64,000 nucleotides of DNA, from contig NZ_CP155620.1 in the NCBI RefSeq assembly GCF_040008265.1, positions 1,550,001 through 1,614,000 on the forward strand, given 5' to 3'. Shown one piece after another: positions 26,383 to 34,835 of the stretch. The stretch comes from Campylobacter sp. CCS1377 (lineage in GTDB: Bacteria > Campylobacterota > Campylobacteria > Campylobacterales > Campylobacteraceae). The translations under genes and the position numbers were made by a program. The first letter of the stretch is position 1. Every line of letters begins with the position of its first letter. Below the pieces are notes generated by a model. That model saw only the letters and a list, made by a program, of their open reading frames with translations, ran no database searches and was not told the origin of the DNA.

Positions 26383-28602
26383 TTGGCAAAACTATCTATC
26401 ATCATCCCTTTTGGCACAAGCAAAGAACGACCTTATATCAAAGAAAGAGTGATAAACAAAGCAAATGAATATAAAAGTGATGATTTAGTGGAATATATTT
26501 TCGTAGAAGGCTTTTCATCACTAGAGCACCCAGAGCTTAAAAATTTGATTGAAAGCAAAGGGCATCGTTATTTTAAAGATGAAACTCAAATCTCAAATTT
26601 TTCGCAAGGACAATGCAGAAATTTAGGCATTATTAATGCAAAAAGCGATGTGGTAATGCCTTTAGATGTTGATTATGTGATAAGCGAAAAAAATTTAGAA
26701 AATATTTTAGAGTTAATAAATATAAAAGAAATAGATAAAAATCCTAATGCTTTTTTGGTTTTACCCTGTGTGTTTTTAAATGAATTTGGCACTGAAATTT
26801 ATTTAAATCAAAATTTTTACAATAAAGATATATTTTTTCAAAATGATCTCATTAGTGGAAAACGAGAATTTATTAAATTCTTTATGAAAGGCTCTTCTTC
26901 TATCATTCTTAATCGCTTTAAATTTTTAGAGCTTGGTGGTTATGATAAAGATTTTAAAGGTTGGGGAAGTGAAGATTTTGATTTTCTAACTAGGCTTTTA
27001 AGAAATTGTGCTGAATTTGAAGCTTTACCAAACAATTTAAGTTATTTTGCTAAAAACTGGGATTTTGATGAGTTTAAAGGTTTTAGAGCTTGGTTTTCTC
27101 TAGCAGCACAAGAAGCAATGCTACATGGAGTTTATCTTTATCATCTTTGGCACATTGAACCCAATCAAAATGGATATTTTAATAATAGAGATTCTAATCA
27201 TCAAAAATTTTATCAAAGATTAAAAACTTACAAAAATATTTTTGATGGTCCCGATGCTTTAGTAGAAAATGAATTTAAAGATAAAAATTTAATAACATTT
27301 TTTTCACAAAATTCAAATATGCATAATAGTTTGCGAGCAATCATGCCTTATCTTAATAAAATGTTTCATGTAAAAGAATATTATTTCTTTGATGAAAATG
27401 GAGTATTTAATGCTCAAAATTTTTTAGAATATCTTAATAAATACAACATTACACATATTTTATTTGGTAATTCTCACGCCGATGAAAAAAGACTTGAAAT
27501 TTTTAAATTTGCAAGAGAGAAAAATTTACCTTTTATTGTCTATGATAGAGGTGCTTTGCCTGATTCTTGGTTTTTTGATGATAAGGGCTTTAACTACGAT
27601 TCTAGCTCTTATGATGAAAAAAATTGGAACAAAGCTTTAAATGAAGAACAAATTGCTAAAACGCTTGCCTACATAGAAGAAGTTTTAAAGGGAGACAAAT
27701 TTTTAGAAGAGCAAGGAGCAAGTAAAGGAAGCGATGAGCTAAGGCGAAAATTAGGTTTAAGACATAAAAAGATTTTCTTTGTGCCTTTGCAAGTTAAAGG
27801 CGATTCTGTGCTTAAAAATTTTACCTACGAACCCTTTTTGTATGAAAATTTTTTAGATATTTTAAATGAACTTGCGACAAAATTATTTTTAGAAAATATT
27901 GTTTTTGTGGTAAAAAAACATCCTTTAAGTCTTAGCGTGGATAAAAAAGCTTATAATAATTTAGTTTTTGCCCCAGATAACACAAATTTAAATGATCTTT
28001 TAGAGCTTTGCGATGCGGTTTTGACTTTAAATTCTGGCGTTGGGGTTTATGCGATTTTGGCTAAAAAACCTTGTATAGTTTGTGCAAATGCCTTTTATCA
28101 ATTTGAAAATCTTAACTTGCAAGCAAAAAATGAAAAAGAGCTTTTAGAACATATTTTAAGCATATCGCAAGGGAAATTTAATTTTGATGAAGAAAAAGCC
28201 TTGAGATTTATACATTATTTAAGATATGAATTTTACAGCTTTGGGAAAAGTTATTACAAAAAAAGTGAAGAAAATGGGCGTATTTATACTAGGGTTTTTA
28301 GGATAGAATTTTATTCTTTAGTGCTTTTTGGTAGGAAATTGCTTGATTTTAATAGTGTAAAAAAGCAAAATTATAAGCTAAATTCTCTTGTTTATAAGCC
28401 TTATATTTATGAAATTAAAGAGAAAAAATTAAAAGGAAGTTTAAAAGATAATACTTTAATCCTTGTTGCACAATCTAAATTTTCGCATTTTAGATTTTAC
28501 AGACTTTTTAGAAAATTCATCACTAGCCCAAAAGATTTCATAATGGATAGCAAAAAACCTTTTATGAAGCCTATAAAATTAATTTTAAGGAAAACTTTAT
28601 GA
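26383..28602 (+). CDS. Two-domain glycosyltransferase: GT2/GT7C-like plus KpsS-like domain
   Basis: The product has 739 residues. It starts at TTG with AGGAG seven bases upstream; no ATG fits better. The N-terminal domain (about 1-240) is GT-A: LSIIIPFGTSKERPYI, FSQGQCRNLGIINAKSDVV, LDVDY (DXD-like) and GGYDKDFKGWGSEDFDFLTR, the last resembling GT7 C-terminal motifs. The second half (about 310-620) resembles capsule-synthesis proteins of the KpsS type: VYDRGALPDSWF, VPLQVKGDS, VKKHPLS and LTLNSGVGVYAILAKKPC. The C-terminal 100 residues are basic. It overlaps the next, broken gene as ATGA. Fusion of a sugar transferase with a KpsS-like unit suggests a surface-glycan role, but acceptor and donor are unknown. 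Confidence 0.78.
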   Translation: MAKLSIIIPFGTSKERPYIKERVINKANEYKSDDLVEYIFVEGFSSLEHPELKNLIESKGHRYFKDETQISNFSQGQCRNLGIINAKSDVVMPLDVDYVISEKNLENILELINIKEIDKNPNAFLVLPCVFLNEFGTEIYLNQNFYNKDIFFQNDLISGKREFIKFFMKGSSSIILNRFKFLELGGYDKDFKGWGSEDFDFLTRLLRNCAEFEALPNNLSYFAKNWDFDEFKGFRAWFSLAAQEAMLHGVYLYHLWHIEPNQNGYFNNRDSNHQKFYQRLKTYKNIFDGPDALVENEFKDKNLITFFSQNSNMHNSLRAIMPYLNKMFHVKEYYFFDENGVFNAQNFLEYLNKYNITHILFGNSHADEKRLEIFKFAREKNLPFIVYDRGALPDSWFFDDKGFNYDSSSYDEKNWNKALNEEQIAKTLAYIEEVLKGDKFLEEQGASKGSDELRRKLGLRHKKIFFVPLQVKGDSVLKNFTYEPFLYENFLDILNELATKLFLENIVFVVKKHPLSLSVDKKAYNNLVFAPDNTNLNDLLELCDAVLTLNSGVGVYAILAKKPCIVCANAFYQFENLNLQAKNEKELLEHILSISQGKFNFDEEKALRFIHYLRYEFYSFGKSYYKKSEENGRIYTRVFRIEFYSLVLFGRKLLDFNSVKKQNYKLNSLVYKPYIYEIKEKKLKGSLKDNTLILVAQSKFSHFRFYRLFRKFITSPKDFIMDSKKPFMKPIKLILRKTL

Positions 28603-29764
28603 AATACAAATTCGGAATTTTACTTGCTGCTACTAAAGATAGTGCTTTTACCATAGGAACTTTGCTTATAAATATCAAAGATAAAATGGATATTTCACAA
28701 ACGATATTTTATATTATCAACGATGGTTTTAGCCAAAATGATAAATTAGTTATGCAAAAACTTGTGCCAAATATTAAATTTATGGATTTTACGATAGATG
28801 ATTTTGAAGCAAAAATCAAAAATTTCAATGCCGATTTTAAACTAGATATACAAAGCTCTGCACTAAAACGCTACACACATATGGCTTTTGCAAGATTTGA
28901 AGCTTTGAATTTTTTAAAAGAATGCGAGTGCATTATTTATCTTGACTTTGATATGCTTTTGCTTAAAGGCATTAATGAGTTAAAGGAGGTTAAAAGTAAA
29001 GGTTATGAGATTGCTTGTTTTAAAGGCTCTGCTACGATGAGTATGGGGGGGGGGCAAGCTCACTCCTGTAAAATTTAAAGACATTAAAAATTACTCAACA
29101 GGTATTAGTTTTTAGTGATAATCTTAAAAATCCTTGCGAATTTTATGATTTTATTTATCAATTTATTGCTACAAATGAGAATTATTTTGATGAAGCAAAA
29201 CTTAGTGATCAATTTTTGTTTTCTTTATATTTACTGGAAAAAGGCTTAAAAATTTATGAATTAGATGATAATTATTATGGCAATATTTCTTGGATAAAAA
29301 GTAAAGATGCTTCGATTTTACATGCTTGGGGACAAAATAATCGTTTTTGGAATAACAAACTTTGCGCCCTTGCTTGGCCTTCTTGGAATGTGTATTATCA
29401 AAAATGGTTAAATTTAGGTGGAAGTGCTTATGAGAAAGGTTTTGTAGAATTTTTAGAAGTTCCACAAAGTGGCGGAGAAGTGTTTCAGTATTTTGAAAAG
29501 ATTGCCTTAGCTAAAAGAATTTCCCAAATCAAATTAGAAAAACAAGAGCTTATTATCGATATTGATTTTAGCAAAAAGATCAAATTTCATCTTGCTTTCG
29601 TTGAAAATCTTGTATTTTATGTGTATTCAAAATCAATTCTTACTTATATACTAGAATGCGAATTTCAAGGTAAAATCACGCAAAGCATTACGATAAAAAG
29701 ACCTGAACTTGAAAGTGCTTTAAAAGAATTTATCACTAGTAATTTAAATAAATACCAAATTTAA
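28599..29764 (+). pseudogene. GT8-like glycosyltransferase, phase-variable tract plus second frameshift
   Basis: The first frame (28599-29078, 159 residues) carries a GT8-like core: FGILLAATKDSAFTIGTLL, YIINDGFSQNDK and the DXD motif in CIIYLDFDMLLLKG. A G10 tract at 29045-29054 ends it early. One base fewer (G9) would read on as GGKLTPVKFKDIKNYSTGISF and then hit TAG at 29113. The rest, SDNLKNPCEFYDF onward to NLNKYQI at 29764, resumes one base later after a T5 run (29109-29113). So two single-base lesions separate three in-frame parts of a protein of about 387 residues. The downstream part alone opens at 29216. The tract is a classic contingency locus; the T-run lesion makes the gene inactive even in the ON phase. 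Confidence 0.8.
29045..29054 (+). repeat. G10 homopolymer contingency tract
   Basis: Ten consecutive G lie inside the GT8-like gene. In Campylobacter such tracts slip at high frequency and switch surface-structure genes. The present length is OFF; nine would be ON for the next 19 codons. Confidence 0.9.
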
Positions 29765-29784
29765 GCAAGGAATTCCTTGCTTAA
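29761..29784. terminator. Bidirectional terminator between convergent genes
   Basis: A perfect 24-base palindrome can form a 10-bp stem (TTAAGCAAGG / CCTTGCTTAA) with a four-base AATT loop. It sits exactly between the converging 3' ends of the GT8-like gene and the minus-strand frame at 29781. A/T-rich DNA follows on both sides. Confidence 0.65.
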
Positions 29785-30197
29785 AAACTCATTTTATCTT
29801 TTTTCATTTTAAATACAGCGACGATGAAAAAGATGATAAAAAGTATATCGGCATAAAACATAAAAGCTAAGATGTTTTCAGAATATAATTTAAAATCAAA
29901 TTCAAAAAAATAAATGATATTAAAAATTTCAGGTAATGTGGATGCAATAAAAGATAAAGAGACTATTTTAAAAAGATCAATATGAGTTATCTTGCTTAGT
30001 TTTAATAAAAATAAAACAACAAAAATGCATTTTATAGGAGCCATAATACCCCTAAGAATACTAAAATCATCACCGATAAATACAAAAAATGCAAGGAAAA
30101 TAAATCCATAATTAAAACGAAAATAAAAACCGCATAAATAGAAAAAAGTCCTAACACAAAATACAAAGTTAAAATCCATTTTTTTGTATTCTTGCAA
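29781..30197 (-). CDS. Doubtful hypothetical membrane protein frame
   Basis: A 138-codon frame starting at TTG (an ATG lies at 30179). The predicted product is hydrophobic with three or four helices and ends in charged KMKKDKMSF. I recognise no family. From about 30180 to 30045 the neighbouring minus-strand frame also reads through without stops and gives an equally protein-like hydrophobic sequence (KKWILTLYFVLGLFSIYAVF). The annotated frame may therefore be the C-terminal half of a frameshifted gene rather than an intact one. It follows the decayed gene at 30211-31014 on the same strand, in a patch full of broken genes. Confidence 0.4.
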   Translation of the reverse strand: MQEYKKMDFNFVFCVRTFFYLCGFYFRFNYGFIFLAFFVFIGDDFSILRGIMAPIKCIFVVLFLLKLSKITHIDLFKIVSLSFIASTLPEIFNIIYFFEFDFKLYSENILAFMFYADILFIIFFIVAVFKMKKDKMSF

Positions 30198-30210
30198 AAT
30201 AAAATCGTAG

Positions 30211-31014
30211 CTATAAACCCAAAATCAACGAAATAGTCATCACTAAAATCTGGATAGTAGAATACATATTAGAAAAACTTTCATCTTTAAAATAAAATTC
30301 CAAAAGAAAGCTTCCTAAATATAATATCAAAGTCAAAATTCCCGCACCCATAAAAAGCGTTTTTACAAGATTTAAATTACCTTTATAAGTTTGATATGAT
30401 TTTAAAGTTTGAGGAATTTCGCTGGATAATTCTTGTAATTCCACCCAAGCTACAACATAAAAAATCATACTAATAATAAGCAACACTATGCCTATCATAA
30501 TGGGTGTAAATAAAATTCCTATAAACAAACACCAAAAGGCATTGATAAAATACTTTTGCTTAGTCACTCTCACTAATTCATAATAAAAATTTTTAAGAGC
30601 TAAAAAAATGATATACATAAAAGTATAGAAATAAGTTAATAAAAGCAAAGCATTAGCTAAATTTTTTCTGATCTAAAAAAATAATGATTTTCCATGAAAT
30701 TAAGATTTAAAAAAAGCCCTATGGATGATACAATATTGACAAAAAAAGATAATAAAAATATTCACAAACAAATTTCTAGCACTAGAATATTTCTTAACTC
30801 CATAAATCGCAATCAAAAAACACCCTAAAGAAAGCAAATTTAAAAACGCAGTTATTTTCATAAGATCTTCAAAATCAAATTTAATAAAAGATAAATCAAT
30901 ACTCTTTAGTGTTATAGCGAATAAAGCTAAAATTCCTGCTATAAAAGCTATTCCTATGCTACTTAGAGCCGATATTTTTATATTTTATATATGTTTTTTG
31001 GTATTTTCTTGCAT
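30211..31014 (-). pseudogene. Decayed polytopic membrane protein gene
   Basis: The pieces read as one broken gene. ATG at 31014 has GAGGA eight bases upstream. Codon 10 is TAA. The frame then continues as KISALSSIGIAFIAGILALF and YGVKKYSSARNLFVNIF to a T7 run (30741-30747), where one frameshift gives FVNIVSSIGLFLNLNF. At an A6 run (30662-30667) a second shift leads to NLANALLLLTYFYTFMYIIF. That last frame stays open to 30211 and encodes 145 residues when read from a TTG at 30648. Joined, it would be a protein of about 265 residues with six or more membrane segments, loosely resembling DUF996-type proteins. The 3' part may still look like a gene to automatic annotation. Confidence 0.6.
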
Positions 31015-31067
31015 TTTTTCATTCCTCAAAATATTTTTTATAATACATTATTTCATCTTAATACTCG

Positions 31068-31080
31068 TTACAATCTGTAA
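31068..31080. promoter_or_regulatory. Small perfect inverted repeat upstream of pxpA
   Basis: TTACA-ATC-TGTAA is a perfect 5-3-5 dyad located between the decayed gene at 31014 and the pxpA promoter, about 57 bases upstream of its -10. It may be an operator for a regulator of the pxp operon, but no regulator gene is adjacent. Confidence 0.3.
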
Positions 31081-31136
31081 TAATTTTCATATATTTTTAT
31101 TTAAACAAATATCATTTCTTCTCTAATAAAAAAAGA

Positions 31137-31142
31137 TACAAT
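31137..31142 (+). promoter_or_regulatory. Likely -10 element for the pxp operon
   Basis: TACAAT lies 33 bases upstream of the pxpA ATG, which has an AAGG ribosome site. It is a sequence match only. Confidence 0.4.
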
Positions 31143-31175
31143 AGAATAAAGATTTATCAAAAATAAGGCAAAATA

Positions 31176-31946
31176 ATGTTCAAAGTAGATTTAAATAGTG
31201 ATTTAGGAGAAAGTTTTGGTGCCTACAAAATGGGTATGGATGAAGAAATTTTAAAATTTGTAAGTTCTGCAAATGTAGCCTGTGGTTTTCATGCAGGCGA
31301 TCCTTGCGTGATGGATAAAACTTTAAATTTAGCCAAGCAAAATAGTGTTTGTATAGGAGCACATCCGTCTTATCCCGATCTTTTGGGTTTTGGAAGACGA
31401 AATATGCAATTAAGCTTTGAAGAAGCTAAAAATTATGCTTTGTATCAACTAGGTGCTTTATTTGGTTTTGCTAAAGCAAAAGGTATGAAAATACAACATT
31501 TTAAAGCCCATGGAGCACTTTATAATATGGCTGCAATAGATGAAAATTTGGCTCTAGCACTTTGCGAAGCGGTGGCTAGCTTTGATGAAAGTATCATTTT
31601 CTTAGGACTTAGTAATTCTGCTATGGAAGAAGTTGCAAAGAAAAAAGGTCTAAAATACGCTAATGAAGTTTTTGCAGATCGCGCTTATAATGATGATGGA
31701 ACTTTAGTTTCAAGAAAGCTTGAAGGTGCGGTAATCACAGATGAAGATTTAGCGATAAAACGCGTGATAAAAATAATAAAAGAAAGTAAAGTTACAAGCA
31801 TAAATGGCAAAGAAATAGACTTAAAAGCAGATAGCATTTGTGTGCATGGAGATGGCATAAAAGCGTTAGAATTTGTTAAAAAAATCAAAGAGAATTTAGA
31901 AAAAGAACAAATTCAAATGAAAGCTTTAAGTGAATTTATAAATTGA
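31176..31946 (+). CDS. pxpA: 5-oxoprolinase subunit A (LamB/YcsF family)
   Basis: PxpA works with PxpB and PxpC in ATP-dependent hydrolysis of 5-oxo-L-proline to glutamate. Family motifs are [16 protein letters not shown] at residues 4-19, [14 protein letters not shown] near residue 33, [18 protein letters not shown] near residue 59, and [17 protein letters not shown] near residue 166. The length of 256 residues is typical. It opens a five-gene plus-strand operon with the YcsG-like transporter, pxpB, pxpC and a DUF1445 gene. Confidence 0.94.
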   Translation: MFKVDLNSDLGESFGAYKMGMDEEILKFVSSANVACGFHAGDPCVMDKTLNLAKQNSVCIGAHPSYPDLLGFGRRNMQLSFEEAKNYALYQLGALFGFAKAKGMKIQHFKAHGALYNMAAIDENLALALCEAVASFDESIIFLGLSNSAMEEVAKKKGLKYANEVFADRAYNDDGTLVSRKLEGAVITDEDLAIKRVIKIIKESKVTSINGKEIDLKADSICVHGDGIKALEFVKKIKENLEKEQIQMKALSEFIN

Positions 31947-31962
31947 AAATTTTAAAAAAAGG

Positions 31963-33138
31963 ATGAAAATGGTAAATAAAACGGCACTTTTAGGCGCTGC
32001 TTTTTTGATGGCAACTTCTGCCATAGGCCCTGGATTTTTAACTCAAACTGCAACTTTTACAGGAAGTTTGCTTGCAAGTTTTGGTTTTGTGATACTTGTT
32101 TCTATTATTTTAGATATAGGAGCACAACTTAATGTTTGGCGCATTATAGGAATAAGTGGAAAAAGGGGAACTGAAGTTGCAAATATGGTTTTGCCAAATT
32201 TAGGTTATTTTGTTGCTTCTTTAGTGGCTCTAGGTGGTTTTTTCTTTAATATGGGAAATATAGCAGGAGCTGGACTTGGATTAAGTATAATTTTTAACAT
32301 TAGTCCCCAAGATGCTGCGGTAATTAGTGCAATATTTGCTATCGGAATTTTTATCTCTAAAAAAGCTGGGGAATTGATGGATAAATTTATTGTTTTAGCG
32401 GGTTTTGTGATGATTATACTTACTGCTTATGTGGCTTTTGCTTCAAAACCTCCTATTAGCGAAGCACTTTTTAGAACATTCATGCCTGCACAAATTGATG
32501 TAATTTCTATAGTAACCTTGGTAGGCGGAACGGTTGGTGGATACATAGTGTTTTCAGGAGCACATAGACTCATAGATGCAAAACTTTGCGGTAAAGAAAA
32601 TTTAAATCATATTAATAGAGCTGCAATTAGTGGAGTGGTTATTACAGGAATTATGCGCGTGATTTTATTTTTAGCGGTTTTAGGGGTCGTTAGTTCTGGT
32701 TTTGTATTAGATAAAGAAGACCCTGCTGGTTCTGTATTTTACCATGTTTTAGGTGATGTGGGCTTAAAAGTCTTTGGTATAGTATTATTTTTTGCTGCTA
32801 TTTCATCGGTAATTGGGGCTGCTTACACTTCTGTATCCTTTATACGATCTTTTCACCCATTAATAGAAAAATACAATCGCTTTGTGGTTATCTTTTTTAT
32901 TATTGTTTCAACTTTGGTTTTTTATACGCTTGGAAAATCCCCTACAAGCATACTAATCATCGTTGGTACAATCAATGGCTGGATTTTGCCCATTACTTTA
33001 CTTGTAATGATTATTGCAGCACACAAAAAAAGCATAGTTGGAGATTATAAACATCCTAAATGGATGAGTATTTTTGGACTTTTAATAGTAATTCTAATGT
33101 CTTATTTATCTATCACTTCTATGATAAAGTTGGTATGA
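31963..33138 (+). CDS. YcsG-like NRAMP-fold membrane transporter
   Basis: An integral membrane protein of about 390 residues with 11 or so helices of the NRAMP/LeuT fold. The first helix region reads ATSAIGPGFLTQTATFTGS, where true metal transporters have a DPGN motif after GPGFL. Here the metal-binding DPGN is absent, and GGYIVFSGAHRLID stands in place of the helix-6 metal motif. The AAGGA ribosome site fits the ATG at 31969 better than the one at 31963. The gene sits between pxpA and pxpB, as ycsG does in Bacillus, so uptake of an organic substrate of the operon, such as 5-oxoproline, is more likely than metal transport. That is inference. Confidence 0.8.
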   Translation: MKMVNKTALLGAAFLMATSAIGPGFLTQTATFTGSLLASFGFVILVSIILDIGAQLNVWRIIGISGKRGTEVANMVLPNLGYFVASLVALGGFFFNMGNIAGAGLGLSIIFNISPQDAAVISAIFAIGIFISKKAGELMDKFIVLAGFVMIILTAYVAFASKPPISEALFRTFMPAQIDVISIVTLVGGTVGGYIVFSGAHRLIDAKLCGKENLNHINRAAISGVVITGIMRVILFLAVLGVVSSGFVLDKEDPAGSVFYHVLGDVGLKVFGIVLFFAAISSVIGAAYTSVSFIRSFHPLIEKYNRFVVIFFIIVSTLVFYTLGKSPTSILIIVGTINGWILPITLLVMIIAAHKKSIVGDYKHPKWMSIFGLLIVILMSYLSITSMIKLV

Positions 33139-33139
33139 A

Positions 33140-33880
33140 ATGTTTAGTGTGCATTTTAGCGGAAGCAAAGCGGTGCTTTTGCGTTTTGAACAAGAAATTT
33201 CACCAAAAATCAATGCTTTGGTTTTAAGCACAGAAGCTAGAATTCAAAAAAGTATAGATGCAAATGAAATTTATGGCATTAATGAGCTTGTAAGTGCTTA
33301 CGCCAGTTTGCTCATTTATTTTAATCCTTGCATACTTTCTTTAAATACTTTGCTTAATTTTTTAGAAAGCATAAAAAAAGATATAAAAATATCCGATCAA
33401 AAAGCAAATCTTTGTATTGAAATTCCACTTTGTTATGATGAAGAATTTGGACTTGATTTAGAATTTGTATGCAAACACAATAATCTTTCAAAAGAAGAAC
33501 TCATACATCTTCACACAAAGCCTTATTACCTTGTTTTTATGTTAGGTTTTATGGCGGGTTTTCCTTATCTTGGGGGACTTGATAAAAGACTTTTTACTCC
33601 AAGACTCTCAAGTCCTAGAACTAAAATCGAAGCAGGAAGTGTAGGCATTGCCGATAAACAAACCGGAGTTTATCCTATATCAAGTCCAGGTGGTTGGCAA
33701 ATCATCGCTAGAACTCCTTTGGAATTTTTTAATAAAGATGATGAAGAAAATCCCACTCTTTTACAAGCAGGGATGTTTTTAAAATTTAAAGCCATTTCAA
33801 AAGATGAATTTTACGATATTAAAGAACAAGTTGTAAAAAAAGTCTATCAAAAGGAAATTTATGAGTATAAAAATCATTGA
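33140..33880 (+). CDS. pxpB: 5-oxoprolinase subunit B (KipI family)
   Basis: PxpB forms a complex with PxpC, and the pair was long annotated as allophanate hydrolase subunit 1 or KipI. Family motifs are CIEIPLCYDEEFGLDLEFV near residue 93, the LHTKPYYLVFMLGFMAGFPY segment near residue 130, and the C-terminal SPGGWQIIARTPLEFFN near residue 189. The 246 residues are normal. It starts two bases after the transporter's TGA and overlaps pxpC by 20 bases, so expression is coupled. Confidence 0.92.
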   Translation: MFSVHFSGSKAVLLRFEQEISPKINALVLSTEARIQKSIDANEIYGINELVSAYASLLIYFNPCILSLNTLLNFLESIKKDIKISDQKANLCIEIPLCYDEEFGLDLEFVCKHNNLSKEELIHLHTKPYYLVFMLGFMAGFPYLGGLDKRLFTPRLSSPRTKIEAGSVGIADKQTGVYPISSPGGWQIIARTPLEFFNKDDEENPTLLQAGMFLKFKAISKDEFYDIKEQVVKKVYQKEIYEYKNH

Positions 33881-34826
33881 AGCTTCTATAAATTCAACCA
33901 TACAAGACTTTGGACGCAAAAATTACGCCAAATTTGGCATAGCAAGAAGTGGTGCAATGGATGAGCTTTCTTTAAGAACTGCTAATATTTTACTTGGAAA
34001 TAAACAAGATGAAGCAGGACTTGAACTTTGCTTAAAAGGTGGAAAATATGAATTTTTAAATGAAAGCTATTTTGCATTAAGTGGAGCCGAATTTGACGCT
34101 AAACTTAACAATGAAAAAATTCAAACTTGCAAGGTTTATAAAGCAAAAAAAGGAGATTTGTTAGAACTTGGTTTAGCAAAAATAGGTTTTCGCGGATATT
34201 TATGTGTAGCAGGTGGTTTTAAAATAAAAAGTTTTTTAAATTCAAAATCAAGTGATGTAAAAATGGGCGTAGGAATCTTTGATGGAAGAGCCTTACAAAA
34301 AGATGATGTCTTAGAACTAAATAATAATTTTATCCCTTTTAATTTAGAAAAAAGAGAATGCGAAAATCCTATTTTTGAATTTGACAAAGAGCCTATAATA
34401 CGCGTGATTTTAGGCACAAATGATGATACTTTTACACAAAATGGCTTAAATACCTTTTTAAATACCACTTATAAAATTGGTTTAAAAAGCGATAGAATGG
34501 CAATTTATGCAGAAGCTGATACCATAATAGAACATATAGACTCAGCAGATATCATTTCAGATCCTGCAGTTTTTGGGAGTATCCAAGTACCAAAAAGCGG
34601 CTTGCCTATCATTTTAATGGCAGGAAGACAAAGCACTGGAGGCTATACAAAAATAGCTTCTGTTATAGAAAATGATTTGCCCTTGCTTGCACAAGCAAAA
34701 TTAGGTACGAGTTTTAAATTTCAAAGTATCAGTATGCAAGAGGCTACAAAACTTTATATACAAAGGGAAGAAAATTTTAAAAGTCTAGATAAAAAAATCA
34801 ATCTTGACTTTGAAAATTTATTTTAA
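33861..34826 (+). CDS. pxpC: 5-oxoprolinase subunit C (KipA family)
   Basis: PxpC is the biotin-independent carboxylase-like partner (KipA or allophanate hydrolase subunit 2 family). Typical segments are TIQDFGRKNYAKFGIARSGA near residue 13, LCLKGGKYEFLNESYFALSG, FRGYLCVAGGF near residue 110, and the C-terminal GLPIILMAGRQSTGGYTKIA near residue 252. The 321 residues are normal. It has an AAAGGA ribosome site inside pxpB and is followed after nine bases by the DUF1445 gene. Confidence 0.92.
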   Translation: MSIKIIEASINSTIQDFGRKNYAKFGIARSGAMDELSLRTANILLGNKQDEAGLELCLKGGKYEFLNESYFALSGAEFDAKLNNEKIQTCKVYKAKKGDLLELGLAKIGFRGYLCVAGGFKIKSFLNSKSSDVKMGVGIFDGRALQKDDVLELNNNFIPFNLEKRECENPIFEFDKEPIIRVILGTNDDTFTQNGLNTFLNTTYKIGLKSDRMAIYAEADTIIEHIDSADIISDPAVFGSIQVPKSGLPIILMAGRQSTGGYTKIASVIENDLPLLAQAKLGTSFKFQSISMQEATKLYIQREENFKSLDKKINLDFENLF

Positions 34827-34835
34827 GGAGTAAAA

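Noticed and set aside
28599-31014. Treating all frameshifts here as sequencing error
   Set aside because: The core genes in the same window are intact through many similar A/T runs, and the lesions cluster in accessory patches. Individual runs still need read-level checks.
31963-33138. Manganese transporter MntH
   Set aside because: The fold fits but the DPGN metal-binding motif is absent and the gene is inside the 5-oxoprolinase operon.
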